64,000 bases of DNA from Desulfobacterium sp. (GCA_030145245.1 JAQYWC010000069.1:1-64000); one strand, 5' to 3'. Positions 33,553 to 43,950 are shown, counted from the stretch's first letter. The notes: a model not told the origin generated them from the letters alone. Translations and numbers: made by a program.

Positions 33553-35619
33553 ATGTTGAAAAATGCAGGCCTGAGGGCCAAAATGCTTTTGGCAATCTGT
33601 GGCGTGGTCCTTCTGGCCTATGCTGTTACCATTTCATTTATCACGATCAAGGCGTCACAGATGGCAAGGGTCGAGGCCGAGGAAAAGGCCCATGAGATCG
33701 CCTATAAATATGGGGGGATGGTAAAATCCGAGATCGATAGGGCCATGGATGTGGCAAGGACCGTTGCCCACACTTTTGAAGGGATGAAACAGGGGGGCAA
33801 TGTGCCGGAGCGTTCTGAGATGAACGCCATCCTGAAACAGGTGTTGAAGCAGAATTCCGATATTATCGCCATCGACACCTGCTGGGAACCCGATGCCCTG
33901 GATGGAAAAGACGCTGAGTTCGCCAATACCGAAGGCCATGACGAGTCCGGCCGGTTTGCCCCCTACTGGAACCGGGGAAGCGGGGGGATCGCTGTGGAAC
34001 CCCTGGTCAATTATGACAACGAGGATTGGTACGTGGCACCCAAGCAGACCGGCCGCGAGATTTTCGTCAATCCCTATGTCTATCCGGTGGGGGGTAAAGA
34101 TCTTCTCATGGCCACGGTGGTGGCGCCCATCATGCACAACTCAACATTCCTCGGCATGGTCGCTGTTGATATCTCCCTTGAACAATTTTCTTCCATGATC
34201 TCGGGTGTCAAACCCTTTGGAACCGGGTATGGGTATCTTGTGGCCAACAACGGCTATATTGTTGCCCATCCTGTTGCCAGGGTTGTGGGGAAGAATATGG
34301 GGGATTTTCTTACTGCCGGGGAAGGGCATGGGCCTCTCAATGCCGTTAAAAACGGAGAGGTGTATCCCAGCGTCAAAGAAAATATCACCACAGGGGAACT
34401 CTCCTATCAGGTGATGACCCCCATTGTTATTGGCAAGACCGATACCCCCTGGAGCATGGGTATTGTCATTCCAATGGAGAAGATCCTCGAAGATGCCCAT
34501 AGCCTCCGGAATATCAGCATCGCCATTGGCGTGGGAGCCATTCTGGTTCTGTTCCTGGTGGTCTCCTATATTTCACAGAAGATCGTGACTGCCCCCATCA
34601 ACTCCGTAATTGAAAGTTTGAAGGACATCGCAGAAGGGGAGGGGGACCTGACCCTGAGACTGCCGGTGACATCCAAGGATGAGATCGGCACCCTCTCCTT
34701 GTGGTTCAATACCTTTGTGGAAAAGCTCCAGGGGATGATCAGGGATATTTCAACCAATGCCGTTGACATGGACCAGTCTTCAGCAGGGCTTTTGGTCATT
34801 GCGGGAGAGCTTTCCGGCAATGCTTCGGACACCCATGACAAATCCGCTGCCGTGGCCTCTGCGGCCGAGGAGATGGCGTCGAGTATCATGGCCACCGTGG
34901 CAACCATGGAGCAATCATCTTCCAATACATCCATGGTGGCAACGGCGGTGGAGGAGATGAGTTCCATCATCCACGAAATCGCTGAGAATGCCGGACACGC
35001 GCACTCCATATCAGAGACGGCTGTGACCCGGTCAACCACCACCGCGGCCAGGATGCAGGAACTGAGCCGGGCGGCCATGGATATCGGCCAGGTCACAGAG
35101 GCCATTACCGACATCTCCGAACAGACCAACCTTCTTGCCTTGAATGCCACCATTGAGGCTGCAAGGGCAGGGGAGGCAGGCAAGGGATTTGCCGTGGTCG
35201 CAGGCGAGATCAAGGCCCTTGCCAACCAGACTGCTGATGCCACAAGCGACATCCGCAAGCGCATCGACGCCATCCAGGGGGTTACGGATGTTGCGGTGAC
35301 AGAGATCGATGGAATTACCCGGGTGATCACCCAGGTGAACGAGATCGTGACCACCATTGCCACCGCGGTTGAAGAGCAGTCCACTGCCACCAGTGAAATC
35401 GCAAACAACACCTCCCAGGTTTCAATGGGCATCAATGAGGTGAATGACTCCATGGGCCAGAATTCGGTGGTTGTTTCCGATATCTCCAAGGAGATTGCCG
35501 GTGTCAACTCAACGGCATCGGACATGTCGGACAAGAGTCGTCATGTCCATTCAAATTCCGAGGATCTGTCACGGCTTGCAGGAGAACTTAAATCCATTGT
35601 GGGAACGTTCAAGGTGTGA
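33553..35619 (+). CDS. Methyl-accepting chemotaxis protein, dCache sensor (copy 1)
   Basis: 688 residues. Membrane segment at ~11-31, a large periplasmic double-Cache domain (~40-310), a second membrane segment at ~321-342, a HAMP domain, and a signalling domain with the tip [20 protein letters not shown]. The sensor includes [13 protein letters not shown] and [11 protein letters not shown], like dCache ligand pockets for amino acids or amines. There is no C-terminal CheR pentapeptide. It follows the eut operon by 45 bases beyond the terminator; sensing of ethanolamine or another amine is a reasonable inference. Start chosen by the GAGGTG site before ATG 33553. Confidence 0.93.
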   Translation: MLKNAGLRAKMLLAICGVVLLAYAVTISFITIKASQMARVEAEEKAHEIAYKYGGMVKSEIDRAMDVARTVAHTFEGMKQGGNVPERSEMNAILKQVLKQNSDIIAIDTCWEPDALDGKDAEFANTEGHDESGRFAPYWNRGSGGIAVEPLVNYDNEDWYVAPKQTGREIFVNPYVYPVGGKDLLMATVVAPIMHNSTFLGMVAVDISLEQFSSMISGVKPFGTGYGYLVANNGYIVAHPVARVVGKNMGDFLTAGEGHGPLNAVKNGEVYPSVKENITTGELSYQVMTPIVIGKTDTPWSMGIVIPMEKILEDAHSLRNISIAIGVGAILVLFLVVSYISQKIVTAPINSVIESLKDIAEGEGDLTLRLPVTSKDEIGTLSLWFNTFVEKLQGMIRDISTNAVDMDQSSAGLLVIAGELSGNASDTHDKSAAVASAAEEMASSIMATVATMEQSSSNTSMVATAVEEMSSIIHEIAENAGHAHSISETAVTRSTTTAARMQELSRAAMDIGQVTEAITDISEQTNLLALNATIEAARAGEAGKGFAVVAGEIKALANQTADATSDIRKRIDAIQGVTDVAVTEIDGITRVITQVNEIVTTIATAVEEQSTATSEIANNTSQVSMGINEVNDSMGQNSVVVSDISKEIAGVNSTASDMSDKSRHVHSNSEDLSRLAGELKSIVGTFKV

Positions 35620-35651
35620 TGGATAGGCGTTAGGTTCTGCGGAGTAGTATA

Positions 35652-35694
35652 AAACAGGCGTCCCGGGCAGTTGATCTGCCCCGGACGCCTGTTT
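35652..35694 (+). terminator. Terminator after chemoreceptor copy 1
   Basis: AAACAGGCGTCC-GGGCAG pairs with CTGCCC-GGACGCCTGTTT around a TTGAT loop with one mismatch, followed by TTTCTTTT. Nearly the same stem follows copy 2. Confidence 0.85.
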
Positions 35695-35706
35695 CTTTTG
35701 AAGCGG

Positions 35707-35736
35707 TTGACATACCCGGGTAAATGGCGGTAAACT
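35707..35736 (+). promoter_or_regulatory. Candidate promoter of chemoreceptor copy 2
   Basis: TTGACA (35707-35712), an 18-base spacer and TAAACT (35731-35736), about 90 bases before the start. Together with the terminator just upstream, this implies that copy 2 is transcribed separately. Confidence 0.45.
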
Positions 35737-35828
35737 GCGATTATTTCCCCCTTATTAAATAAGAAATGACTCCGTTTCTTAATGACAAATCGCCCTGGCC
35801 GTTGCGCCGGGTTTTCGAGGTGACAGTT

Positions 35829-37895
35829 ATGTTGAAAAATGCAGGCCTGAGGGCCAAAATGCTTCTGGCAATCTGTGGCGTGGTCCTTCTGGCCTATGCC
35901 GTTACCATCTCATTTATCACGGTCAAGGCGTCTCAAATGGCACGGGTAGAGGCCGAGGAGAAGGCCCATGAGATCGCCTATAAATATGGGGGGGTCGTAA
36001 AATCCGAGATCGATAAAGCCATGGATGTGGCAAGGACCGTTGCCCACACCTTTGAAGGAATGAAACAGGGGGGCAATGTGCCGGAACGTTCCGACATGAA
36101 CGCCATCCTGCGACAGGTGTTAAAGCAGAACCCTGATATTATCGCCATTGATACCTGCTGGGAACCCGATGCCCTGGACGGAAATGACGCAGGGTTCGCC
36201 AATACCGAGGGCCATGATGAATCCGGCCGGTTTGCCCCCTACTGGAACCGGGGGAGCGGGGAGATCGCCGTGGAGCCCCTTGTGAATTATGACAACGAGG
36301 AGTGGTACGTGACACCCAAACAGACCGGCCACGAGATATTCACCAATCCCTATGTCTATCCGGTGGGTGGAAAAGATGTTCTCATGGCCACGGTGGTGGC
36401 TCCCATCAAGTATAACTCAAGATTCCTCGGCATTGTTGCCATTGACATCTCCCTTGAACAGTTTTCTTCCATGATTGCGGATATAAAACCCTTTGGAACC
36501 GGGTATGGCTATCTTGTGGCCAACGACGGTTATATCGTTGCCCATCCTGTTGCCAGTGTTGTGGGAAAGAACATGGGCGAGTTCTATTCTGCCGAAGAAG
36601 GGCGTGCTCCCCTCAATGCTGTTAAAAACGGAGAGGTATACCCCAGCGTCAAAGAGAATATTACCACAGGGGAACTCTCCTATCAGGTGCTGACACCCAT
36701 TGTTATTGGCAAGACAGATACCCCCTGGAGTATGGGCATTATCATTCCTTTGGAGAAGATCCTCGAAGATGCCCACCGCCTCCGGAATATCAGCATCGCC
36801 ATCGGTGTGGGAGCCATTCTGGTTTTGTTCCTGGTGGTTTCCTATCTTTCACAGAAGATCGTGACTGCCCCCATAAACTCCGTAATTGAAAGTTTGAAGG
36901 ATATTGCCGAAGGAGAGGGCGACCTGACCCTGAGGCTTCCGGTGACATCCAAGGATGAGATCGGCACCCTCTCCTCGTGGTTCAACATCTTTGTGGAAAA
37001 GCTCCAGGGGATGATCAGGGATATTTCAACCAATGCCGTTGAGATGGACCAGTCTTCATCAGGGCTTCTGACCATTGCAGGAGAGCTTTCCGGCAACGCT
37101 TCGGACACCCATGACAAATCAGCTGCCGTGGCCTCTGCGGCAGAGGAGATGGCGTCGAGCATCATGGCCATCGTGGCCACCATGGAGCAGTCCTCCTCCA
37201 ATACATCCATGGTGGCAACGGCGGTGGAAGAGATGAGTTCCATCATCCACGAAATCGCCCAGAATGCCGAACAGGCGTACTCCATCTCACAGACGGCTGT
37301 TACCCGGTCAACAACCACATCGGCCAGGATGCAGGAACTGAGCCGGGCGGCCATGGATATCGGTCAGGTCACCGAGGCGATCACCGACATCTCTGAGCAG
37401 ACCAACCTTCTTGCCTTGAATGCCACCATTGAGGCCGCAAGGGCAGGGGAGGCAGGTAAGGGATTTGCCGTGGTGGCAGGCGAGATCAAGGCCCTTGCCA
37501 CCCAGACCGCTGATGCCACAAGCGATATCCGCAAGCGTATCGACGCCATCCAGGGGGTTACGGACGTTGCGGTGACAGAGATCGATGAAATCTCCCAGGT
37601 GATTACCCAGGTCAACGAGATCGTGACCACCATTGCCACCGCAGTTGAAGAGCAGTCCACAGCCACCCGGGAGATTGCGAACAACACCTCCCAGGTAGCC
37701 CTGGGCATCAATGAGGTGAATGATTCCATGAACCAGAATTCGGTGGTTGTTTCCGATATCTCCAAGGAGATTGCCGGTGTCAATTCAACGGCATCCGCCA
37801 TGTCGGACAAGAGCAGTCAGGTTCATTCAAATTCCGAGGATCTGTCACGGCTTGCAGGAGAGCTTAAATCAATTGTGGGAACGTTTAAGGTGTGA
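35829..37895 (+). CDS. Methyl-accepting chemotaxis protein, dCache sensor (copy 2)
   Basis: 688 residues with the same architecture as copy 1: membrane segment, double Cache, membrane segment, HAMP and signalling domain with the identical tip. Differences in the sensor include [20 protein letters not shown] in place of [20 protein letters not shown], and IKYNSRFLG in place of IMHNSTFLG, so ligand preference may have shifted. Upstream in-frame residues from 35766 lack a ribosome site; GAGGTG precedes ATG 35829. Confidence 0.93.
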   Translation: MLKNAGLRAKMLLAICGVVLLAYAVTISFITVKASQMARVEAEEKAHEIAYKYGGVVKSEIDKAMDVARTVAHTFEGMKQGGNVPERSDMNAILRQVLKQNPDIIAIDTCWEPDALDGNDAGFANTEGHDESGRFAPYWNRGSGEIAVEPLVNYDNEEWYVTPKQTGHEIFTNPYVYPVGGKDVLMATVVAPIKYNSRFLGIVAIDISLEQFSSMIADIKPFGTGYGYLVANDGYIVAHPVASVVGKNMGEFYSAEEGRAPLNAVKNGEVYPSVKENITTGELSYQVLTPIVIGKTDTPWSMGIIIPLEKILEDAHRLRNISIAIGVGAILVLFLVVSYLSQKIVTAPINSVIESLKDIAEGEGDLTLRLPVTSKDEIGTLSSWFNIFVEKLQGMIRDISTNAVEMDQSSSGLLTIAGELSGNASDTHDKSAAVASAAEEMASSIMAIVATMEQSSSNTSMVATAVEEMSSIIHEIAQNAEQAYSISQTAVTRSTTTSARMQELSRAAMDIGQVTEAITDISEQTNLLALNATIEAARAGEAGKGFAVVAGEIKALATQTADATSDIRKRIDAIQGVTDVAVTEIDEISQVITQVNEIVTTIATAVEEQSTATREIANNTSQVALGINEVNDSMNQNSVVVSDISKEIAGVNSTASAMSDKSSQVHSNSEDLSRLAGELKSIVGTFKV

Positions 37896-37930
37896 TGGAT
37901 AGGCGCTGAGGTCCTTGTGCCGTAAAAAAA

Positions 37931-37965
37931 AGGCGTCCCGGGCAGTTGATCTGCCCCGGACGCCT
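37931..37965. terminator. Hairpin between chemoreceptor copy 2 and carbonic anhydrase
   Basis: AGGCGTCC-GGGCAG / CTGCCC-GGACGCCT stem around TTGAT. The run of A at 37924-37930 gives a U-tract on the minus strand, so it best serves the carbonic anhydrase transcript, while also ending copy 2 weakly. Confidence 0.8.
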
Positions 37966-37991
37966 GATCTGTTTAAAGCGTGGTTTCTATT

Positions 37992-38882
37992 CTAATGCTT
38001 TTCTGCAACTGCCTTTGAAGAATCGGCCTCCACCTTCTTAAGGATCTCCAGGGTCTTTGTCTCGGGAAGCCAGCTGATCTCACCGGTTCCCACATCGTAG
38101 ACCGCACCCAGAACCTTGGCATATCCCTTGGAGACAAACTCCCGGGTCGAGGGGCTTTCCATGAACAGCTCCTCAATGCCGTGCCAGATGTTCTCTTCAA
38201 TGGCTTGGGGAATGATGGCCGTGCCCTTGATGCCGGGGTTGTCGGCCATGGCCTTTCGAACGGCGGGCTCTATGTTGTCAACCAGGGGCGGAATGTTCCG
38301 CTCCAGGGGGTGGCCGGTGCCGAGGATGGCGTGGGTGACTGCGGTGACCGCTCCGCACTGGGTGTGGCCAAGCACCACAAGCACCGGTGTGTTGACATGG
38401 GCAAGGCCATATTCAATGGAACCCCGCTCGTCAACGTCGCAGACGTTTCCGGCAACCCGGATCACAAAGATATCCATAATACCGGCATCAAAGATCGCCT
38501 CCACCGGCACCCTTGAGTCGGAGCAGGTGATCACCGTTGCATAGGCATGGTCTCCCTGGTTTTCGCTTCCTGCCTGCTTGAGCCTTGCCGCATCAAGATG
38601 GGGATGGGTCAGCTTGCCATCCACAAAATTTTGATTTCCCTGCTTCAGCATGGCAATTGCTTCATCGGGCAAGGGCTTTGCCGCAAAGGGATTGACCTCC
38701 CCGGCAACAGCCGCATGTTCCGGAGCGTGTCCCTTTGCCTGAACAGCCGCTTTTTCAGCGCCGTGTTTTTCTGCCTGATTAGCCGCCTGTTCTGAATTGA
38801 CGGGCGTTTCGTTAAATGCGGAAATAAGAAACAGAACCGATGCGACATAGCATGCCACTACCAAAATCGTACTTCTCTTCAT
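37992..38882 (-). CDS. Exported beta-carbonic anhydrase
   Basis: 296 residues. The N-terminal hydrophobic segment after MKRS (to ~22) is a signal peptide or anchor, followed by an Ala/Glu/His-rich linker to ~75. Zinc ligands Cys120, His173 and Cys176 occur in CSDSR and GHTQCGA, with the Asp122/Arg124 pair, as in beta-class enzymes. It interconverts CO2 and bicarbonate, probably in the periplasm. An AGGAGAAAAAG site precedes it. There is no obvious functional link to the neighbours. Confidence 0.92.
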   Translation of the reverse strand: MKRSTILVVACYVASVLFLISAFNETPVNSEQAANQAEKHGAEKAAVQAKGHAPEHAAVAGEVNPFAAKPLPDEAIAMLKQGNQNFVDGKLTHPHLDAARLKQAGSENQGDHAYATVITCSDSRVPVEAIFDAGIMDIFVIRVAGNVCDVDERGSIEYGLAHVNTPVLVVLGHTQCGAVTAVTHAILGTGHPLERNIPPLVDNIEPAVRKAMADNPGIKGTAIIPQAIEENIWHGIEELFMESPSTREFVSKGYAKVLGAVYDVGTGEISWLPETKTLEILKKVEADSSKAVAEKH

Positions 38883-38909
38883 CTTTTTCTCCTGCTATGG
38901 GGTATGTGT

Positions 38910-40829
38910 TCAGCTCTTTTTCCTGAGCTGCCTTGTATCTCCTACACGGATGGTCAGGTTGACCGAATCAAAATATTCGATCAAAGGGATGACATACTTT
39001 CTTGATATCCCGGTCATCTCCTTGAACTGGGGGGTGGTGATCTCGCCTTGTTCCGTCAAAAAAGACACCAGGTCCTTTTCAAGGGTTGCAATAGCGGCAG
39101 CGTCAAAGTAGAGGTCGTCCTTGGTCTTGACGATGGTCTTATCAGCGATGAGCATGTGGAGGACGTCGGTGGCGTTTTTCTGGTCCACTTCAATGTCGCT
39201 GCAGATGGTCCTGAAAAAGGGTGGGGTGAGGCCCGAGTGCTTATAAATGGCGGTTATCTTCTCCTTGACCTCCTCCTGGTCCACCTGGAGGGCCACCTCG
39301 TGGGCTGCAAGCCGTATGGTGTTCTGTTCCTGCTCGACCTTGCCGTCCTTGGCAAGCCGTGTGATCACCAGGGGAAAGAGTTTTGAATCCTTGTCCCGCA
39401 AGGCCCTGAACTTGGATTTCAGCTCCTGCTTGGGCATTCCTTCCTTCAAGGGGTTGGCCTTGTGGTACTCGGCAAGCTTTTCTTCCATCTGGTCCGCAAG
39501 GGTGTTGAACACTTCGCCATGGACGTAGATGCGCCGCTCCTTGTCACTCAGGACAATGGTCCGGGAGGCCAGCATCTTCTGGAGAACGGTATCGAGCTTT
39601 TTGTCGGAGATGTTTGTCATGAGCCTCAGGTCGGTAAAGTTGGCTCCCTGGAATCCGCCTTCCTTTATAAAGAAGGAGAGGGTCTCGTCGTTGTTGTTTG
39701 TTACAAGATCTGAGAGGCCCTGGATAATTTTCTCGTCAAAGAGCTTGTGTTTCCTCGGCATGGGGTTGAGGATCTGGCCACCGCCGATGGTCTTGATGGG
39801 GGAGTAGCTTCGGATGACAAACCTGTCTCCCTTGACACAGCAGACCGGGGTTTCGAGCCGGATCTGCACGCAGGCGGTATCCCCGGGCTGGAGACTCTCC
39901 CGGTCCAGGAGCACCATGTTGCCGATGATTTCGCTGGTTCCCGAGTGGAACCGGATCCGGGTGCGGGGTTTGGCAGGCTTTGGGTTTGCGCCAAGGTAGA
40001 GGAGCTCAGCATCCACCATGTGACTGGGATGGAGGGTCTCCCCGGTGGAGAGGATGTCTCCCCGGTTTACGGAATCCTTGTCGAGTCCCTGGAAGTTGAT
40101 GGCGGTCCGGGTGCCGGCCTCCACCGTATCCACGCTCTTGCCATGGACCTGGATGCCCCTCACTTTTGAGGTGATCCCGGAGGGGAAGATCATGATCTCC
40201 TCACCCACATCGACCTTGCCGGACGCCAGGGTGCCGGTGATCACCGTGCCAAATCCCTTCATGGAAAAGACCCTGTCCACGGGCAGCCGGAAGATGGGGG
40301 AAAAGGGGCGCTCGGGAATCTGATGACAGAGCTTGTCCAGGGTTTCGGTGAAGAGGTCGAGACCCTCCCCTGTGGTGGAAGAGACCGGAACGATGGGGGC
40401 GTCCTCCAGAAAGGTTCCCTGGGTGAACTCACGGATATCCTCGATGGCAAGCTCCATGAGTTCCTCATCCACAAGGTCGATCTTGGTCAGGGCAATGAAC
40501 CCGTACTTGATGCCCATGAGGGTACAGATCTCCATGTGTTCCCGGGTCTGGGGCATTACAGCTTCGTCCGCTGCAATGGCCATGGCAACAAGGTCGATGC
40601 CGCTTGCACCTGCCACCATGTTTTTGATGAACTTCTCATGTCCCGGGACATCAACGATTCCCACCAGCTCTCCGCCGGGAAGGGTGATGGAGGCAAACCC
40701 CAGCTCAATGGTGATTCCCCGTTGTTTCTCCTCCTTGAGGCGGTCGGTTTCAATGCCGGTCAATGCCCGGATCAGACTGGTCTTGCCATGGTCGATGTGG
40801 CCTGCGGTTCCTAGGATTATCTGGTTCAA
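38910..40829 (-). CDS. selB: Selenocysteine-specific elongation factor SelB
   Basis: 639 residues with a TTG start and a CAGGAG site. G-domain motifs are [19 protein letters not shown] and LTKIDLV. EF-Tu-like barrels follow, and then four winged-helix-like repeats to the C-terminus that bind the SECIS RNA hairpin. It delivers Sec-tRNA to UGA codons, so the genome should encode selenoproteins; selA and tRNA-Sec are not in the window. It follows the small membrane gene by 13 bases. Confidence 0.95.
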   Translation of the reverse strand: MNQIILGTAGHIDHGKTSLIRALTGIETDRLKEEKQRGITIELGFASITLPGGELVGIVDVPGHEKFIKNMVAGASGIDLVAMAIAADEAVMPQTREHMEICTLMGIKYGFIALTKIDLVDEELMELAIEDIREFTQGTFLEDAPIVPVSSTTGEGLDLFTETLDKLCHQIPERPFSPIFRLPVDRVFSMKGFGTVITGTLASGKVDVGEEIMIFPSGITSKVRGIQVHGKSVDTVEAGTRTAINFQGLDKDSVNRGDILSTGETLHPSHMVDAELLYLGANPKPAKPRTRIRFHSGTSEIIGNMVLLDRESLQPGDTACVQIRLETPVCCVKGDRFVIRSYSPIKTIGGGQILNPMPRKHKLFDEKIIQGLSDLVTNNNDETLSFFIKEGGFQGANFTDLRLMTNISDKKLDTVLQKMLASRTIVLSDKERRIYVHGEVFNTLADQMEEKLAEYHKANPLKEGMPKQELKSKFRALRDKDSKLFPLVITRLAKDGKVEQEQNTIRLAAHEVALQVDQEEVKEKITAIYKHSGLTPPFFRTICSDIEVDQKNATDVLHMLIADKTIVKTKDDLYFDAAAIATLEKDLVSFLTEQGEITTPQFKEMTGISRKYVIPLIEYFDSVNLTIRVGDTRQLRKKS

Positions 40830-40842
40830 GGTGTGGCTCCTG

Positions 40843-41019
40843 TTACTTTTTTGTGTTTCGTGATCCCATCATCTGCATGAAGTAGGCTGCAGCCACAAGC
40901 CCGAGCCCTGTGAGGGCCCCTGCAAACATGCTCCAATCCGGTTTGAAGATCCGGGTGATCAAGATGCCGAACACAAGTCCCAGGATGAGTCTCACAACAA
41001 GTATATAAAAATTATTCAT
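40843..41019 (-). CDS. Small membrane protein upstream of selB
   Basis: 58 residues starting [14 protein letters not shown]. Two hydrophobic stretches (about 4-22 and 31-46) flank a short polar turn RIFKPDW, suggesting two membrane helices; the tail is basic (GSRNTKK). It ends 13 bases before selB, so they are probably co-transcribed. I do not recognise the family. It is short enough to be missed by length cut-offs but has good coding character. Confidence 0.7.
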   Translation of the reverse strand: MNNFYILVVRLILGLVFGILITRIFKPDWSMFAGALTGLGLVAAAYFMQMMGSRNTKK

Positions 41020-41113
41020 GATCTTTTACGTATCCTTTTGTTAGTTTTATGAGCCGAAATCATAATCAAACTTCGTACAATGGTCAATATGAATTTCCCG
41101 TAAATCCAGGGTT

Positions 41114-41986
41114 TCACCCCATCTTTATAAGGACAGCCCCGGCAACGATGAGGCAGGAGCTCACAACCCTTTGAAGGGTCAGGGTCTCCCTGAACACCAG
41201 GTACCCGATGCCAAGGCCGAAGAGGGTACTCACCTGGCGCAGGGCAGAGGCATAGCTGGCATAGACCTCTTGAAGCCCGATCCTGAAGGTGATGAAGGAC
41301 AGGAGCATCACCACGCCTCCCCCGGCAATCAGCAAGGGTTTTGCCCTGAGCTCCCTCACCACCGCCCCGGTTTGCTTCTGGAAAATCATACGTGTCAAAT
41401 GGAAGATCAGCATGATCACCGACAGGTTCATGGTGTAAAGGACAATGTTGCCGCCCATCACCCCGATCTTGTCGGCCACGGCCCCAAAGGAGTAGAAGAA
41501 TGCCGCACAAAGGGCGGTCAGGGCCCCGGCCCGCTTGCCGGTGAAGAGCTTCGTCCCCCCGGAGAACAAGGTGAACCGACCGGTCTGCAGGGCCACCGCG
41601 CCATATATAATAAGGAGAATGCCACCGGCCCCGGCAAGGGAGATCCGTTCCCCAAGAAAAAGATGGCTCCAGAGAACAATGTAGACCGGACCCGTCACGG
41701 TCAGGGGATAGACCAGGGTCAGGTCGCCCTTGTCATAGGAGAGGGCCACAAAATACTGGTACAGGAAAAAGAAGAACCCGGCCGCCATGGCGCTCAGGAG
41801 AACCGACGGGACAAACAGCTGCCCCCCGGGACTCCACCACAGCACATAGGGAATGAACCCGGATACCGTCACCACCATCATCAGCAGCACGGCACTGGGC
41901 TTGTCATTGCTCATCTTGAGGCTTGAGTTCCACAGGACATGGAAGAGGGCGCTCGCAATTATGAAGAGAAAGCCTTTGAGTGTCAT
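41114..41986 (-). CDS. EamA/DMT-superfamily transporter
   Basis: 290 residues with about ten hydrophobic segments arranged as two EamA repeats (second beginning near KRAGALTALCAAFFYSFGAV). SLAGAGGILLIIYGAVAL and the final VVSSCLIVAGAVLIKMG are typical of the drug/metabolite exporter group. The substrate cannot be told. It is divergent from the tRNA promoter. Confidence 0.85.
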   Translation of the reverse strand: MTLKGFLFIIASALFHVLWNSSLKMSNDKPSAVLLMMVVTVSGFIPYVLWWSPGGQLFVPSVLLSAMAAGFFFFLYQYFVALSYDKGDLTLVYPLTVTGPVYIVLWSHLFLGERISLAGAGGILLIIYGAVALQTGRFTLFSGGTKLFTGKRAGALTALCAAFFYSFGAVADKIGVMGGNIVLYTMNLSVIMLIFHLTRMIFQKQTGAVVRELRAKPLLIAGGGVVMLLSFITFRIGLQEVYASYASALRQVSTLFGLGIGYLVFRETLTLQRVVSSCLIVAGAVLIKMG

Positions 41987-42049
41987 GCCTATTTATGGGC
42001 GGTTTTACGGGCTTTTGCAATATTTTTTCACCTGTTTTGAAAAAAACAC

Positions 42050-42078
42050 TTGCCATGTGGGCCACGCTTTGGTAGAAC
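42050..42078 (+). promoter_or_regulatory. Candidate promoter of the tRNA pair
   Basis: TTGCCA (42050-42055), a 17-base spacer and TAGAAC (42073-42078), ending 17 bases before tRNA-His, as expected for a stable RNA promoter. Confidence 0.5.
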
Positions 42079-42095
42079 CTCTTTGTTCGATTGTG

Positions 42096-42171
42096 GTGGG
42101 TGTAGCTCAGTTGGTAGAGCGCTAGGTTGTGGTCCTGGATGCCGAGGGTTCGAGCCCCTTCACTCACCCCA
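42096..42171 (+). tRNA. tRNA-His (GTG)
   Basis: Cloverleaf with acceptor GTGGGTG/CACTCAC, D-arm GCTCAGTTGGTAGAGC, anticodon loop TTGTGGT (anticodon GTG), T-arm with GGTTCGAGCCC, and an encoded CCA. The G at 42095 can supply the G-1 that pairs with C73, the identity element of tRNA-His. Confidence 0.96.
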
Positions 42172-42193
42172 TTAAAAAGCACGCATAAAGTTT

Positions 42194-42270
<77 letters not shown>

Positions 42271-42422
42271 TGTTTATACATGGGTCTCAGGGAATTTGAC
42301 TGAGGCCATTTTTTTTGCTTGTCTGGTCAGCCACGCTGATGTGGTTGGCCGTAGAGATAATATATTCGGGTTATTTTTATTCCCCTTATTTATTATTACA
42401 TATGATGCGGCATGTCTGATGT

Positions 42423-42538
42423 AAGACTTGCCTGTTTCGCACTTAGGGGAAAATTTAATTTGTCAGATAAGCACATCCGTGTGACAACTACCTCAAAGTT
42501 TGAAACATTAAAACTTTATTTTTTAGGAGATTGTCACA
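42423..42538 (+). promoter_or_regulatory. Cold-shock leader, copy 1
   Basis: This leader is repeated before the second cold-shock gene (42765-42879). Within it TGTGACAA (42480-42487) can pair either with TTGTCA upstream (42460-42465) or with TTGTCACA (42531-42538) touching the start codon and next to the TTAGGAG ribosome site. The same three elements are kept in both copies, which supports a temperature-sensitive RNA switch. Confidence 0.62.
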
Positions 42539-42739
42539 ATGGCTAACGGTATCGTAAAATGGTTCAATGATTCAAAGGGTTTTGGTTTTATCGAGCAGGA
42601 GAACGGAGAGGATCTTTTCGTTCATCACTCAAGCATTAATGCATCTGGTTTCAAGTCCCTCAACGAAGGCGACAAAGTTACCTTTGACATTGAGCAGGGC
42701 CAGAAAGGTCCCGCAGCAGCTAACGTAACTGTAGTCTAA
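42539..42739 (+). CDS. Cold-shock protein (CspA family), copy 1
   Basis: 66 residues, an OB-fold cold-shock domain. RNP-1 KGFGFIEQ and RNP-2 LFVHHSSI are intact. It binds single-stranded RNA and melts secondary structure. A TTAGGAG site precedes the start. It differs from copy 2 by one residue (Ile5 versus Thr5). Confidence 0.96.
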   Translation: MANGIVKWFNDSKGFGFIEQENGEDLFVHHSSINASGFKSLNEGDKVTFDIEQGQKGPAAANVTVV

Positions 42740-42764
42740 CTATAGAATACGGCACGCTTATTCA

Positions 42765-42879
42765 AGACTTACCTGTTTTCGCACTTAGGGGAAATAATAT
42801 ATTGTCAGAAAGCACATCTGTGTGACAACTACCTCAAGCTGGAAACATTTTTAACTTTATATAATTAGGAGATTGTCAC
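42765..42879 (+). promoter_or_regulatory. Cold-shock leader, copy 2
   Basis: About 85-90% identical to the copy 1 leader. TTGTCAGA (42802-42809), TGTGACAA (42821-42828) and TTGTCACA (42873-42880, including the A of the start codon) repeat the same pairing choice. Confidence 0.62.
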
Positions 42880-43080
42880 ATGGCGAACGGAACAGTAAAA
42901 TGGTTTAATGATTCAAAGGGTTTTGGTTTTATCGAGCAGGAGAACGGAGAGGATCTTTTCGTACACCACTCAAGCATCAACGCCTCTGGTTTCAAGTCCC
43001 TCAACGAAGGCGACAAAGTTACATTTGACATCGAGCAGGGCCAGAAAGGTCCCGCCGCTGCAAACGTAACAGTAGTATAG
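42880..43080 (+). CDS. Cold-shock protein (CspA family), copy 2
   Basis: 66 residues, identical to copy 1 except Thr5, with synonymous DNA changes. Both RNA-binding motifs are intact. Together with its leader it is a tandem duplicate of copy 1. A terminator follows 71 bases after the stop. Confidence 0.96.
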   Translation: MANGTVKWFNDSKGFGFIEQENGEDLFVHHSSINASGFKSLNEGDKVTFDIEQGQKGPAAANVTVV

Positions 43081-43151
43081 TTACAAAGTATACAACTTCA
43101 AAATCGTCTGAGTCCCACGGACTCACATAGATTTTAAGTGAATATATAGAG

Positions 43152-43186
43152 AAAGCCCCTTTGATTAAGTTCATTGGGGCTTTTTT
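43152..43186 (+). terminator. Terminator of the cold-shock genes
   Basis: AAAGCCCC (43152-43159) pairs with GGGGCTTT (43176-43183), with a T-run to 43186. Confidence 0.87.
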
Positions 43187-43391
43187 GCTTTTTTCTGATT
43201 GAGTTTTCATTCCTACCTGATTCTGCCATGTCCGGTTTTGAGATGGCGGATCCCCCTCCCTCCCACACAAAGCTTCTTTAAGCCATGCTCCATTCTTATG
43301 TCGATCGTCATCCTTGATGCCATAAGTGCGCAGATTTTTAGTTTATCATAGGGGATATCTTTTGGATTGACATATGTCACTAAAAAAGGGC

Positions 43392-43408
43392 AGCATGGTT
43401 ACCATGCT
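43392..43408. promoter_or_regulatory. 17-bp palindrome, candidate MarR operator
   Basis: AGCATGGT-T-ACCATGCT is a perfect palindrome 53 bases before the MarR-family start. A second one, GACATATGTC, lies at 43369-43378 over a TTGACA box. Size and place fit an autoregulatory operator. The rest of the 43187-43460 gap shows nothing else clear. Confidence 0.55.
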
Positions 43409-43460
43409 AACTAAGCCTGAGCCTATATACCTCAAAGATTCAACTAAGGAATAAAAGGAT

Positions 43461-43910
43461 ATGTTTTTTCTGAAGGACTTACCATCTCGACAAATGCTTG
43501 AGAATTATAAAAAGCGCTTTCCTGAAATGAGTGTGGATCATGTGGGGGCTGGGCTCAAATTATTACGCCATGCAAGTATTCTTCTGCGACGTATTGAAAC
43601 GTATTTTGCAGGACATAAGCTATCACAAACTCGTTTCCTTATCTTGGTGGTTTTGGATCGTGAAGGAAAGGGTGGGGGGCTTTTGGCTAAAGAAATTGCA
43701 GGTAAATTAGATATCTCCCGTCCCATTGTTACTAATACACTAAAATCAATGAAGGAAATGGGTTTGCTTACCATCTGTCCCCACGCTGATGACGGTCGGG
43801 CAAAATGGATAACATTGACGGAAGCAGGTCGTGAAAAATTAGGCACCGTTTTACCCGATTACTATTCGATAATTCATAATTTTATGATTCATGAAGCAGA
43901 GGAATTGTAA
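43461..43910 (+). CDS. MarR-family transcriptional regulator
   Basis: 149 residues. The winged-helix core has SQTRFLILVVLDREG, LLAKEIAGKLDISRPIVTNT (recognition helix) and the wing HADDGRAKWITLTEAG with the MarR Asp-x-Arg element. It probably represses itself and its neighbours through the palindrome upstream. Codon use is AT-rich compared with the genes before 42 kb, suggesting transfer. A truncated LOG gene follows 40 bases later. Confidence 0.88.
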   Translation: MFFLKDLPSRQMLENYKKRFPEMSVDHVGAGLKLLRHASILLRRIETYFAGHKLSQTRFLILVVLDREGKGGGLLAKEIAGKLDISRPIVTNTLKSMKEMGLLTICPHADDGRAKWITLTEAGREKLGTVLPDYYSIIHNFMIHEAEEL

Positions 43911-43950
43911 AAGAGTTACTTATATACTCAAGTAAAATTCAGAGGAGATT

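Larger units (their letters stand above)
33536..37965 (+). repeat. Tandem duplication of a chemoreceptor gene and its hairpin
   Basis: Segment 33536-35690 is repeated at about 35812-37965: ribosome site, entire receptor gene and the same GGCGTCC/GGACGCC hairpin. Protein identity is about nine in ten, and differences are spread along the length with more in the sensor domain, so the copies have diverged since duplication. Confidence 0.9.

Noticed and set aside
34566-35534. Minus-strand Ser/Ala/Met-rich frame
   Set aside because: Antisense shadow of the repetitive signalling domain of the chemoreceptor; a similar one occurs in copy 2.
37931-37965. Possible CRISPR or phage repeat because the hairpin recurs at 35657
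   Set aside because: Only two copies, both as terminators of duplicated genes.
38910-40829. Search for a selenoprotein gene or SECIS near selB
   Set aside because: No TGA-interrupted frame with a family match was seen in the flanking genes; selenoproteins are probably elsewhere.
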